Assembly (NCBI GenBank): GCA_023935145.1
Contig: CM043698.1
Location: forward strand, 65,552,501-65,616,500
DNA length: 64,000 nt
Reading direction: 5' to 3'
Origin: Bretschneidera sinensis
Lineage: Eukaryota > Streptophyta > Magnoliopsida > Brassicales > Akaniaceae
The translations under genes were made by a program, and so were the position numbers. Every line of letters starts with the position of its first letter. Position 1 is the stretch's first letter. The notes under the pieces are model-generated. The model had not been told where the DNA came from, made no database searches, and was given only the letters and a program-made list of their open reading frames with translations. Below are positions 46,801 to 59,500 of the stretch, in pieces.

Positions 46801-48218
46801 AGTATCCTTAATTTTGGGGTACTTGCCGGCGGTATCCTTCATTCAATAATATTGAAATTATATCTTACATTTTAGTATTTATTGCAATTGATACATTCGT
46901 ACAAATCTCTGTCAATTTTAATCAACCTAATGATTTGAACGGTAAAATTAGCCACTTGGCTTTCATAAAAAGTAATTACAAAAATATTGCTTTCATATAA
47001 TTAACAAATATTAGGAAAAATCTTTAAACAAAAAAAAATTAAAAAAGCGAAAATACCTTTGATTTTACGTGAGTATTAAATTAATGTTTGAAAAAGTGAA
47101 TCCGGGACACGTCCAGAGGTGTTTTCGGGCTAAAACGCCCCAAGACGCGAATCTTGGAGAGAAAGTATCACTGAACACACGCCCAGACCCGAGGTGTACG
47201 CCCAATGCAAATTTTTTCTTTTGCTTCTGCAACCTTAAAACGACGTTGTTTTGGATTAAATGAAGCCCCATTTAACCAAAACGGATATCTTAACTATTGA
47301 GCCAATATTCTTGTTATGACATCATTACACTTCATAAATATATAATACATGTTATCTAGTTTAATAATTATTACAAACTATTTAATTAATCACTTACAAA
47401 TTACAACAATATAAAAATATACGTTATACTTCATATACTTCATATAATTTATATATAAATAAATATTATATTTATAAAATTATAATTATCACACTAGAAA
47501 GTTAATAAAATATTAAACTTTGATAAAAATTAATTAATTAAAATTATTTTTATTTTTATTTTATTATTCTAATTAATTAATTAATATTATTTTATTAAAA
47601 TTTTGAAACACCCCAACACTTCGAAACTTACGACTCACCTCGTTGATACAAAACACCTCAAAAATACCCTAACCTCTGAAAACACACTAGAGTAAATAAG
47701 TCAATGACTTATCATAAAAATACCTCAATGACTGAGAGCACAACCAAGAGTCTTATTTTGCATGTGTATTTCACGTGCATTTACCATTAACTCTTAACGG
47801 AAAATCTAATCACAACGTGCAATATGATATTATGTAATAGGAGATTTGCCTCAAACATTTCGTATTTGCCTCAAACATTTTGGGTACAAAACAGCAAAAA
47901 TGATATTTCCCCGCAGAATATTGTGGCTATTACAATATTACCAAAAGAACGAACTTACACCTCCATTTCGTTGAGGTAAACACTTCTATGAAAAAGCTTT
48001 CTCTGGAAAAATCAGTAACTTCCACAAAATACAGTAGATATTGCTTCCTTAATAGACAGCTGCACAAAATTACAGGTTTCCACCACCTTCAAGAAAAGAA
48101 CTTTCTTCTTCTTTTTGTTTTTTGGATAGGTAACTTAAGAAAAGGAACATTTGTCTTCAAAAAGAGTTAGTTTGTCAACCTTCTAGCAGGGGGTCATCCT
48201 TCAAGAAGAGGAATATTG
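46801..48218. other. Intergenic DNA with one GC-richer island
   Basis: AT-rich apart from about 47095-47280, which is clearly GC-richer and contains a near-palindrome aaaacgacgttgttttgg at 47237-47254. I recognise no coding domain there. The stretch 47990-48218 may be 3' UTR of the CDCA7-like gene. Confidence 0.4.
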
Positions 48219-51200
48219 CTAGATCATGTCCTGCTCACCCGTTTCCTCTTTCTTGTCCTTTAACTCATCATTGTCATCATTAATGGCATCCTCATCCTCA
48301 TCCTCATCTGCTCTGTTACATGTACCATTGAAATCAGCATGCTTGCTATCTTCCAGTTCCATCTCATCTTCATAGTCCCCAAGTTGAGACTCATCAGTGT
48401 CTTTGTCTGCATATAGAGATGCATTTTGCAAGAAATGTGATGGCTCTGTATCTTCTGACCGAGCAGCAGAAACCAGTCTTCCAGCATCTAAGTGCTCAGA
48501 GTTTACTTGAGAACGACGGGTTTGAATGAGATAATGAGCCACAGACTTAAAGCCCAGTTTTGCTACCTGAAAAGTAACAGAAGAGCCATCATATTCATAC
48601 CATATGCTAAACTGATTTGTCTTGACCCCTTAATCTTTAGATACTGCACCACAAAGCGCATATCATAGTACAAACAGAGAGTGCCATCTCCATTTGACCA
48701 CAGTCCCACACTAAATGAAAGGAAAAATAATGTGTATTTAACAATCCTTTTTCTGTAATGAAAATAGTAATCATGTAAGAAGGTACAAGAGAAGGAAATG
48801 AAATTAATGGAGATAGGATAAAAAGAAGATACATAACACATGCATACTCTAGTGCAAGCACAAGTTTGATCGTGTTAACCTTCCTGTAGAGAGAACCAGT
48901 TGGCGCCCACCCTCTTGCCTTCCGGCAAAGACTGCAGTTGCAAATTCCCCGACAAACTGGGCAAATCCACTTGGGAGTTTGGTTGGATTCAATCACATTC
49001 TCCCCATATCTGTACAAGACAAAATGAACGGGACCAGCAAAGACAAATAACTTATAGTTTAAGTCTGATTCTACATTAAATATGCGTACTGATGCCATGA
49101 TTTGCAAATTCAGATGTCATTCGTGTATTATTTTGATGACCCCAAATAATTTGTATGCATCATTTGATTTCAAATAAATACTTAGTCAATTTGATTACAT
49201 GAGATGCAATTAAGTAGTGGGTGATAAATAAAAAGGTCATCCGAGAACTTTCAGAAAGTTCGGAGCTTCTATCATAATGCCCTTGTGCAAAATACTTTCT
49301 TAAGTTCTAAGCATTTTATCGCAACACCAATGAGTACAAAATACTCAATATATGCGCCTTTTTTTTCTTCTGTAATTGGGTGGAATTTTTTATTCCATGC
49401 TTACGTCTGTAAAGGAAAATGTGGAATACTTAAATTGCTATAGACAAAGATGATTTTCATGCAGTTCAATAAACAAGAAAGCATCATGCAATTACCAGGC
49501 TCCATGATGCAGCCAAAGAGCAGCCTACACATTAGGGTGTACCAAAGAAGGGGTCTGCATGATAAATTATTCAATGGTGCTACTTGCACCCACTTTCATA
49601 GCCATCAAAACAGGCTTCTCCTTTTTTTTTCAACTCAGCATTACTGGTATTAAATGGGAGTAATATTCACATTTTTTTATGAACAACATGGATAACACTC
49701 GAGCTTTTAACTAGTATTAAAAGTGGGAGCACTATCCAATATCATTTTTTTGCTTCTTTTTTTCTTCTATGAATTCCACTTGCAATTCTATTTTTCTCTA
49801 CTGTACTAGAAAATGCATCCAAATCATTTTTTTACTGGGAGTTCAGATGAAGTTGTGATCCGGAACACAACTAGCACGGTTCTAAAGTATGAGGTTGTTA
49901 CGGTGCTTTATTATTTTTTTTTATAAGTAGGACACTTTATTAAATTATTAACTTATATGCCAAGGGGTCATTAGTTTGTTCTATTTGTTATGTGTATTTC
50001 TCTGATGTACACGGACCACTTTTGAGCACATTTTGGTTCTGTTTGCAACACCAATTGGCATTTATATCCAAGTAGTTAGCTATTCTTCTTTCTTATTCTT
50101 TTTTGGGGTGGGGGGTTCATGGCACAAATTAAATGGTCTTGTTTGTCTTTTTATCCTACAGTTGCACTAATCAAGTATTGAAAGAAGACTTTGGTAATTT
50201 TGTTTTTAAGTTAAGAAATAAACAAGGGAAAAATGACACTCCACCAAATATTGTTCTCTTCTTCTGGGAGCGCCATCCGATATCCTTTGTTGTTTTTGTT
50301 TTCTCTGAGTTCCACTTGCAATCCTATTTTTCTCCACTCTACTAGAAAACGCATCTCAATCATGTTTTGACTAGGCCTTAAACGAAGTTGAAGATCCAGG
50401 AGCACAACGAGCACAGTTCTAAAGTATGAGGTCATTAGGGTGCTTTATTAAAATAAAAATTTGATAAGTAGGGCCAATGAAGCCTTGGCTCAATGGTTAA
50501 GGTTGAGGCCTTGGGTCCTAAAGGTCCTAGGTTCAAGTGGTGTGTACGTGTGTTTTACAAATAAAAAAAAAATGATAAGTAGGGTGTTTTGTTAAATTGT
50601 TAACTTATATGCCCAGGGGGTCATCGGTTTGTTCTATCTGTTAAGTGTATTTTTTAGGGAGTGTTTACAACAGGTGAGGGCAGTTTTGGAGTTTTGAGAT
50701 TGTTGGGGTTTGAGAGAACCTAGACTTATGTTGTTCATTACTTGATCTCTTGAGGAAAAAAAAAACAGAAGTTTCAAACCAGTTGTTATCTGCTATTTTT
50801 TTTTCCAGTAATAAAAATCTTAGTACAAGTTTATTTATCTTTTTCACTGCTGCTTCCTCTTTTGTTTTATCACTCTTACTGGCAAACAAAATTAGAACGG
50901 AAGTGCCAATTAAATTATATACTTAAATTATAAAAGGAAAGAAAATAAAAGGCACTTCTTATTAATGGGAAAAGGCAGTAAACATAATAAAGTACCTCAT
51001 GTATAAGCAATCTCCACAGAACTGCCCTTGGACCAAGTTGCATTTGCTGCAATTGGTATGATTACCGAGAGTTTTCTGCCTGCAAGTAAGAAGGTCATTT
51101 GTAAACATGCTTTATGAAGAGAAAAACAGCATCATAATGTAATCAGTTGAAACGGACGAATTTATGCAGCATGATGCGATACAATGCTTAATAATATCTG

Positions 51201-54200
51201 CTGCACACAAGAAGGCTACTCCCAACATGCTCTTCAAGATCTTAACCTGATTCTAACATTAAACAAAAGAGGAAGTGATCATAAAAACTATATTTATTAC
51301 TTCTGATCACCAAAATCAATTCCGAAGAAAAATAAATTATATATAGACATGAAGTAAATCACTTTCAGACCTTCAGTCAACCAATGTATTTCAGAGCTTA
51401 ATAATTTTCTCCTGATCTGCTTAGCAGCAGCAATTAGCTTTTGAAAGCTACTTGCCTCTTTACAGAATCAGACATATAAAGGGATTGAAACCTTCAAAAA
51501 AGAGAAGGCAATGCAGCTACAGTATTGAGCAGTCATTCTCTGTTAAGATACTAAACGCTTGGCAAAATAGTAGAAACTACAGGACATTTAAGGTAATTAC
51601 ACTGTTAAATGGTGATAGAACAAAATAAAAATAGAGACGGTTTAAAATATAAAAAAAGGAAGATATGGCCCGAGAACACAAAAGATCACACAGATGTGAT
51701 TTGCATAATAAAAATCAAGAATCCGAGCATTGTTTCAGTTCTACCAAAAAAACTGATATGCTCATAATAATCAGAGAAGCAAGCATATCTCACTGGACTC
51801 CTAAAGCATGGAATCCAATTATGATTATGATAGTACATTTAAAGATGGACAAGCCCTAAGTCAAACTAAGTACTATCTACCTGAAATAACATAAATAACA
51901 GGAACTTTTGTTAAAACAAAAGACGATGTCTTTTCGTTGTTTAGGAACCTTCAACATGTCTAGACAGATTGAACGTGCCCATGGTCAGTGCTGCCAAATG
52001 TGCCATCAAGTAACTAGTTTTGGGCTACCATCAATAATGTTAAAATATTAAGGCAAAATGATGACAAATCCAAATCAAATCCTAGATCATGTCCAATGAA
52101 GACACGTTTATCAGTTGCACCTAACCAATGAAGAAAATAATTGCCAAGCTGGCTAATTTTAAAGTCCAATGCCTATGCTTTTCTTGACATATAAAATGAC
52201 TCACTGAAAGGTCTGCCTCGTGCAAAACACTAAATGAGACACACCTCCAAGAGCAGGCTCATACCCGTACCACAATGAGGTTAGGTCTGCTCAGAGGTAT
52301 TTGAGAAGACTGTATAGGCTACATTTATCGAACTTGACATTATATTCATGATAAATTTCTAGCTTAAGAACATAATTTCTTCTTTAGGATTACAATGTGC
52401 ATCATTGGTAGGCATCCTTAGATAGTGCCTTTAGGTTCATTATGGTTAAAGAGATAGTTGAATAGCAATTATCCCAAAAGCTTAAGTTGATGGAAAAGGC
52501 TCAACTAATCTTTTTAAACTCCGATACACCCATGGCGTGCAAGCTAGGTGAACAAGTAATGAGCTTTGCATGTTAACCCAAGTTTAAGATGATGGTGCAC
52601 GCCGAAGAAGGATTCATGGGCTTTCCACAGAGGCCCAAGTGTGGGCAAGACACTGGGTAAAGAATTAATGAAGAGGAGTTGGAGGAAATGGAGGTCCCAA
52701 GAATCAAAGACCTTTGCTCTGATCCCATATTAAAAAGATGGTTGGATGACTAATTATCCCAAAAGATTAAGTTGAAGGGAAAGAGTGCAACTATTCTTTC
52801 TAAACTCTAATAATCATGAACTGCCATACTCTTAAATCTTAACGCATTTATATTGAAAAGAATTATAGCAAACAAAATGAGGAAAAAAGATAAATAAATG
52901 GAAGATTGATAATGAAAAATATGTGCAGGAAAAAATTACAATTTGAAGTGATTAGAATGAATAACAGAAAAATCAATCACCTGCACTGATGGCATGTCTC
53001 TCCTTTGAGCGGATCATATATGCGCTTCCCATCCTTGCCATATCCATCCACAAAGAGAGTCCAACTACTCTTAGAATCACCTAGAAGCTTTTCATGCTCT
53101 TCTGTATATAACTCCGGCTGTGAACCTTCTCGTATACAAATCTCCACATTCTTTGATGATTTCTTGTTCTTTTTTACATGAAATTCTGAGTAGCAAATGG
53201 GGTCCACACTCTTCAACCTTAAACCCATTAAAATACCCAACAAGGAGAAAATCCACATTATTTAAAACGAGAAAAACCATTAAACCAACAATAAACCAAT
53301 CCTAACATTAGTGTTTGGCTTACTTGAGATGATTTTACGATTCCTTGGTAAATCAAGCAACAAAAGATGTGCTGGTGCAAATATTTACTAAAAAAATTAA
53401 AATAATTCCAGTAATTTTCATTGTATAGGACTTGAAAAGTAAGAAAAGCTCAATACAATTAAACCTGATACAACTATATGGTTTCACCACTATAACATTC
53501 TCATAGTTATGAGAATTGGTATTTCCTTGTGTTAATTTTCGTTTCTTGGCAACTAAAAGTCCAAGTTTCAGATATTATCTCCTCTTCCATCAGTTTTCGG
53601 TAACTAAACTAAAAAGACAACTTTGCAAGAAAATGCATAGCTTTTGTTTCAGAATAATAAGACCTTTTCACTCATTTAAAACGAGTTCAAAAACAAGAAC
53701 ATCATATTCAAAAAAAAAATAATCCGTCAAACATATTTAGGAACACATAACTTGAAGAAGGAAGGTGTCCATAAGAGGGCAATGCAATACAAAAAGGAGT
53801 GCCTCTTGGCAATTAACGTACTAAGCTCATTAATCAGGAACCCAATCAACATTAAACACAATTAATCCAACTTTTCTTGTGCTTTTCACCCATACTTCCT
53901 CACCATCCAAACAAAGACTAAACAAATACAAGTAACAAACGGGAAAAAAAAAATAAGGCGGTAAAGGGGTTCAGAGTTTTCTCTCTTTTTCAGTCACTTT
54001 CCACCTCGTTTTGTCATTTTCTGAAACAAAATGGAAAACATAACCTACAAAATTCCAAAGTTTCAGTAGCATTCCCTCCCTTTTCCCACCAACCAAACAA
54101 AACCCAAAACCCCAAAATGCAATAAATAAATAGAGAGAGAGAGAGAGGTTACCTAGAAGATCGCCTTGGGGGCTCAGAAACGGGAAACGGGATCTTTGTT

Positions 54201-54418
54201 TTCTTCTCCGTAAAAATGTTTCGTGTAATCCTCTTGGTTTGGACCAGCTGGGACTTGAGCTTGACTGAAAGGTCCAAAATGCCCAGGCTGTGCATCCTCT
54301 CCTTGTTCTCTCTGATCCTCTGGTCCCTCAACTGCTCGTACTCTCCGGTTCCTTTCTCTACATTTCCTTCACTGTTGTTGCTGTTGCCTTGAGTTCTCTT
54401 TCTTTTGCCGGCGGCCAT
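48219..54418 (-). CDS. CDCA7-like zinc-finger protein (zf-4CXXC_R1), 5 exons
   Basis: Exons are 54418-54153, 53217-52981, 51079-50996, 49009-48880 and 48566-48219; the phases agree, giving 354 aa. The N-terminal part is basic and charged (MAAGKRKRTQG, RENKERMHSLGIL). The C-terminal zinc-finger region spans exons 2-4: CHQC at ~164-167, CSKC ~178-181, CGDC ~189-192, CPVC ~212-215 and CNCSLC ~219-224, followed by RKARGWAPTGSLYRK and KLGFKSVAHYLIQ, all hallmarks of the CDCA7 family. The tail is highly acidic (DEDEDEDAIN region). CDCA7 proteins are nuclear and in animals partner the HELLS remodeller; plant members have been linked to DDM1 and DNA methylation. The role here is inferred from the family. 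Intron 1 is 0.9 kb, intron 2 1.9 kb and intron 3 2 kb. Confidence 0.93.
49720..50020. repeat. Intronic direct duplication, copy 1 (empty site)
   Basis: Includes actagaaaatgcatc, then ggttctaaagtatgaggt, ataagtagg and ttaacttatatgcc, in the same order as 50260-50660. It has no SINE at the ataagtagg site. Confidence 0.85.
50260..50660. repeat. Intronic direct duplication, copy 2 (carries a SINE)
   Basis: Same order of blocks as 49720-50020 with moderate divergence. It is interrupted at gataagtaggg by the SINE at 50474-50572. Confidence 0.85.
50474..50572 (+). mobile_element. tRNA-derived SINE with 12-bp target duplication
   Basis: The 99-bp element has an A-box-like tggctcaatggttaagg, a B-box-like ggttcaagtgg and an A-rich 3' end. 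The target duplication tgataagtaggg is at 50462-50473 and 50573-50584. It lies in intron 3 of the CDCA7-like gene, antisense to the gene. Confidence 0.85.
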
Positions 54419-54600
54419 TGCTCTATTTCTCTCACTTCCGACTTTCTTTTTTTTGAGAGTGAGAGAGGAAAAAAGAGTGAACTGTAAAACGATAGTGGAA
54501 ATGAGGCTTTAATTTTTGAGTGGCGCGAGAGAAGTTGGACGAGTGGGTGAGTGACACGTCCTGAGACTACAGTGTACGGTAGTGGGCCTTTGTTTCCTGT
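54419..54600 (-). promoter_or_regulatory. CDCA7-like gene 5' leader and proximal promoter
   Basis: It is upstream of the start codon on the minus strand and contains the gtggcgcgag block near 54520 and the segment shared with 46640-46800. GCGCGA/TTTGGCGC-like sequences resemble E2F sites (here the minus strand reads CTCGCGCCACTC), which would suit an S-phase gene, but this is only a suggestion. Confidence 0.4.
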
Positions 54601-55279
54601 GCAAATTCTCTGTTTAAAAAGTTAACACGTATCCCCCGTTTGATTTGGCTTGGCTTTTGAAAACTGATTGTACTGTAAAATAAATTAGACAAATTGATTT
54701 TAGGAAAAATCAAAAGTGGCAAAACAAATTAAAATAATGTATGGGATTTTCAATCATTTTAATTTAAGGTTTTATTTTTTAGATAAAAATAAAATTTATT
54801 TATCCAATGTAGTTGTTTGTTTTTTCTTATTTTTGTAATCATTATCAAAGACTACACAAAAATCTCTTGTAAACAGAGTTGAGAGAATGTTGAGCAATGG
54901 AATTGTTGTGCACCATAGATCCGTGATATGATGCTGTAGATCTTCCATGGCAGTGTGCGGAATTACGCGACAAATGTGGTAAGAGAGAAACGAAGAATAG
55001 GAATAGAAAGAAGAAAAGAAGGAAGAGAAAAAAGAAAAAAATGATAGAAAAATGGAAGAAAAAAATAATGTTCATGATTTTGTTGGGAAAGATGATGAGA
55101 TTTGAGAAAAATGATTTTTTTACATCTTAAGGCCGCATAAGATGCCACTTAGGATGGAATTATCGGGTTACTTAGATGAAGATTCTGATTGAAACAAGAA
55201 TCAAACTTAAGAATTTAATATGAATGTTTTAAACTTCAATTACCAATAAAAACACAAGACAAACTAAAAGAACTAAAAG
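54601..55279. other. Intergenic DNA between CDCA7-like gene and LINE remnant
   Basis: AT-rich with purine-rich stretches (about 54980-55060). No gene is seen. A weak inverted pair near 54640-54755 (cccgtttgatttggctt versus attaaaataatgtatggg) could be an old MITE but is not convincing. Confidence 0.4.
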
Positions 55280-55800
55280 AGATGTCTATGTAACAAAAAG
55301 AGTTACAGTCTCCTTTGGATAAAAGTATTTAGCCTTATTAATTAAAGAGCCAAAACTCGATAAATAAAAAGAATTAGAAATTAGAGCAAACATAACAATA
55401 CTTAAATCAAACTTTAACATGACATGGGTAAAGCCAAACATTAGTGTCAATCTCAAACCTTTCACTACGGCCACTGTCTAAACGATCCCATATATTGTTA
55501 AAAGAAGACACCAACACCTGGCCACCTCTATCTTGAATGACCGCACCAATGTCCATCGACTTTGGTTCCGGAAAACCACCCATCAACATTTAACTTGACA
55601 ATAATTCAAGAGACACAAAAGGAGGAAGGAGTGAGCAAACAATTTTCATCATGCACCTAAAAACTGAAAATAAGCAAGAATCTAAATATGAGAGCAAACA
55701 TAAGAGGTGAAGGTTTAGAATCTGCGGAGGGCTTAAACCAGTCAAGGTTAACATGCTTCCGTAATCCTCAAAATAGCGTCCGGCTCTATTTATGGACCAG
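55280..55800 (-). pseudogene. LINE RNase H-like (RVT_3) remnant
   Basis: Minus-strand frames give VKLNVDGWFSG near 55590, then MDIGAVIQDRGGQVLVSSFN, and in another frame KGLRLTLMFGFTHVMLKFDL and SIVMFALIS. This is the RNase H domain at the end of plant non-LTR reverse transcriptases and related host copies. It is frameshifted and lacks its neighbours, so it is dead. The upstream stretch to ~55800 may be the linker. Confidence 0.65.
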
Positions 55801-56558
55801 GTTAAAAAATAAGTACATAATATAAAGGTATCTCAGTCTCACGTTATCGGAGAACATGAGAAAGAAGTATGGTGACTTCTTTAGGAAATACTACAACAAT
55901 TACAAGTGCTTGATCCTAATTGTCCGCGAATAACATTTGCTTGCAGAGCTCATAAATAAAATCGTAGCATAACTCTTCTTCTGAACTTCATCATTCAATG
56001 TCAATCTTTATCGGAGTTTTCCTGAATAGGTTTATGTTTTAATGGCTCTCAATGGCTCTCATAGGCGTGCAAATAAATAAATGATGGGATGTTATCAAAT
56101 TAGCTAGACTTGAAAGCATAACAAAAACAGTAACATTAATATGAAATTCAAAAACCATCATTAATGAATGAATAATGAATATACCACTAACTGTAGTTCT
56201 TGAGTCTGCACAGAACAAAAAACATCACAAAATCCCTTTTTTTAAAGGGTTTTCTTTGAGTAAGCAAAGGTATACATAACAGCTGATCTTTCTATATAAG
56301 CCCCAAAATGTACAGTTCTGTACAGCTAGAATGAAAAAGATCCAGAACTAGTTCCCACATCCCAAAAAATTTCATATATTTTGTCAATCATGATTCCTTA
56401 TTGTGCATACAATGACTATGACTGATGAAGCCATTGAAACAAATGCCGCAAAATGACTGAATGATTTTCCATTCCTCAAAAGACTGTAGTGATGTCTTGA
56501 GCATTGTATTGATAGTGAAGATAACCAACCATCTCATGAGTATGTGAAACTATGAACT
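55801..56558. other. Intergenic, includes probable 3' UTR of the PX-domain gene
   Basis: No coding motif. The last few hundred bases before 56559 are less AT-biased and lie just after the stop codon of the PX/Nexin_C gene on the minus strand. Confidence 0.4.
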
Positions 56559-59500
56559 TTATGGAGGTTCAACGCGCATCTTCTCATGAAGATCTATCAA
56601 AAGATCCCGTAGCTCAGGGAAAACTGATTTGAGTAACAATTCAAGTATGGCATACGTAAGTTGCTTCACACAGATGGTAGACTGCAATTTACAATAGACC
56701 AGACCAGTTGATTTGAATTAAGAAATCATAAGAACAAAAGAAACAAAAAATAAATAAAAATAAAATTACTTCCCTCCATCCCAAAATTATTTTCCTCATT
56801 TTTTATTTTGAGATGTTTGAAAAAAATTGTCCAACCAAAAGTTACTAATTATTATGAAATTTCGACTATGTGCTTCACTAACAACTATTTAACAACTAAG
56901 AGAAATAACAGTACCATTTACATTTATATAACGATAAAGCTGGAATATTATGTCAACCATAGTTATTGTGAATTATACTTGCGTTGTTTTCGGTGATATG
57001 AAATTGAGGTTTAAAATTGGAATTGGAGGAATTATAGATTTTCCAACAGTAAAATTATTTTAAAAAAACCATGATTCCACCTCAATTCCAATTCTATGTT
57101 ACCAAACGTAACATTAAGTGTAGTTTTTTTAATTGTTGATTTTTGTCAAAGGAAACAATTATTTTGGGATGCAGGTACTATAGCAGAATATATCACGCAA
57201 TTGCTTTGTGGTGTACAAGGATAAGAGGCTCAACCTGAGTGAAATAATAAATGTCTCTTGCACATCGCCTGTACTGCTTATGCCCAATCAAGCTGACTAA
57301 GGCTGTTGGAGCTCCATCTGACGAAAGGGGCAAAATTTTATTGTTGTTTACTCATCACCACTAGGCAAACTCAAAAGTGAATAAATAAATAAAGAACAAC
57401 AAAAGTCCAAAAATCAAGGTAGATAAAATTTCAGAATGAGTGAGCTCGAAAAAAAAGATATTAATATCCCAAAGAAAACAATTCTCACCAAAAAGTAATT
57501 TCTTGACATCACTAGCTCTACGAGTAGCCTCAAGTTGTTGCTCAAAAGACGCTGGCTTAGAAACCTTACTGCCACCAAATTGGCCAATCCTTTGAAAAGG
57601 TTTCTGACTAGGCTGAGTGCTATCAAATTGGCTTTGACTATCCCCTATTCTTGTAAAGAATATGCCATCCGGCCAGAGAACCTGGACAGGATAAAAAGGA
57701 AACAAGCAGCAATTATAAGAAACAGAATACTTGCATATGGCTCCTTCACTTCATAGCTCTATCCCATCAAAAAAAAAGAGGGGGGGGGGGGGGGGGGGAG
57801 ACAAAGCTAAATAGAGAGTTTTACTAGAACCATAAAATATTTACGGAAAATCTAAGAAAACTCATATTTACCAAACAAGTGGACAAAAAAAATCCTTGCT
57901 CTTTTTGTGAAAATGATAGTACGAGCTCCAAGAAACACATCCTAAATATAAAAGAATGAAACCTGGCATGTGAATGCAAGCAAATAAAGCAAAATGGCAC
58001 TGGAATGCATCTGGAGGGAATTCTGTTACTTACAACCTCTATGTCAGCATAAAAATCAATGACTTACATGCAGACAAACAGAAAAGAATGTGCATAATAT
58101 GTTTTAGTTACATACAATGGCCAAAAATATACCATTAAGCACTAATTATTCAGAGTTATGAAGCTCATTTTGCACTTTGACTATAATTGATCCAGAGCTT
58201 TAATCGCCACAAACTAACACATCATTTGAAGCCTTCCATCATGATGATGATAACAAAGGCTTCAGCAAATTGTAGTTTCTCAGTGATTCTCTCAACAATC
58301 TTGCTCAGAATCGGCAAAGCCAGCTGAGTCCCTCAATTTCCTCTCCCTCACTCAGCTATTTATAGCTACCACAAAGTTTCCTCTAATAGACCTTAATCTT
58401 GGGAGGGTTTGGCAAATGCTAGCCCTACCAACGCAAAATGTGCCTCTCTGGGCACTTTGCTGCGCTAGGCTTGTGTTCGACAATGACCCAATACTCATAT
58501 ATGCCCCATACAATCGGTAGATGCACTGTTGAAACATGACATAGCCAAACAGACTTGTCAAGAGAAACTGTCCACGAAAGGCTAAATCAACTATCAGATG
58601 ATACCTGAAGGTGTCACCATTTAATCATCAATATGGATAATGTGTTAGCCAATCAGTAAGTGACTCACACTATGAGACTCATTAAGGTTACCCAAAATGA
58701 ATCCTTTATTGCGGTTAAGCACTTTCCAAAATCATATTCTCCATAAGATACAACAAAACAGATATTTCTGAGAACAAAAATAAAAATTCAATAAGGACCT
58801 TCAATTGGATAATTAAATGAAGAAAGAATCTTCTGAGATTGAAGGAGCATTGAGGTTTCTTTACAGTAGTTCTTGCATTCACATCATAATATCAGATGAA
58901 TCATTCAATCTCCTGCACATACTGTTAAGGAGGAATGTTGAAATGCAATAGTAGTAAAACTTCTAATCAACCCAGTGAAAGAAGCACCAACAGTATCAAG
59001 ACTGAACCTACAATCCACCTGCCATACTTTTCTCGAGTATAACCTCTTCTACTATTTTTCCTTGCTAACAGACTCCCACCTAAGCAATTTATATGATGAT
59101 AATAAATACAAACACAGACTGGAGATTTTATAAAATCATGCAGCAGAATATATGGATGTGTGGAAAAAGTTCAAGCACCAACACCCATGTCGCAATGTAA
59201 ATTATATCGGAGGTCTGCTGTCAAATTCATATCAGTGTCAAACCGGTCAGCAGCCTTTCCAGGGTCCCCTTCATGCAAATGTCCATGGCAAGCCTTCCTA
59301 GTTTCCTTGGACCCAGATACAACTTCGAAATTTTTTAGTTCAGTTTCAATGAAAGCGTTTGGGGCTAAACACAAAGGTCTGCCTTTGAAGTTTTCTTTAA
59401 GAAAATATACATATCATATGGCCTTGTTTGGGTTTGTATTAAATACTACTTAAAGTGGTTCAAGGCAAAAATTGTCTTGAACCATTTTAAATTGCATGCT

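Noticed and set aside
48260..48487. Second ORF overlapping the last CDCA7-like exon
   Set aside because: It is the out-of-frame shadow of the acidic tail; the repeated MRMRMRM pattern reflects GAT/GAG codons of the real frame.
50474..50572. Functional tRNA gene
   Set aside because: It has only box A/B-like sequences, no cloverleaf and no anticodon arm; the A-rich end and target duplication show a SINE.
54845..55148. Membrane-like ORFs rich in F, L and S on the minus strand
   Set aside because: They come from a purine-rich repeat-like stretch on the other strand; low complexity, no family resemblance.
56990..57125. MITE with aattggaattgagg-type inverted ends in a PX-gene intron
   Set aside because: The inverted arms match only loosely and no target duplication could be fixed, so it was not listed.
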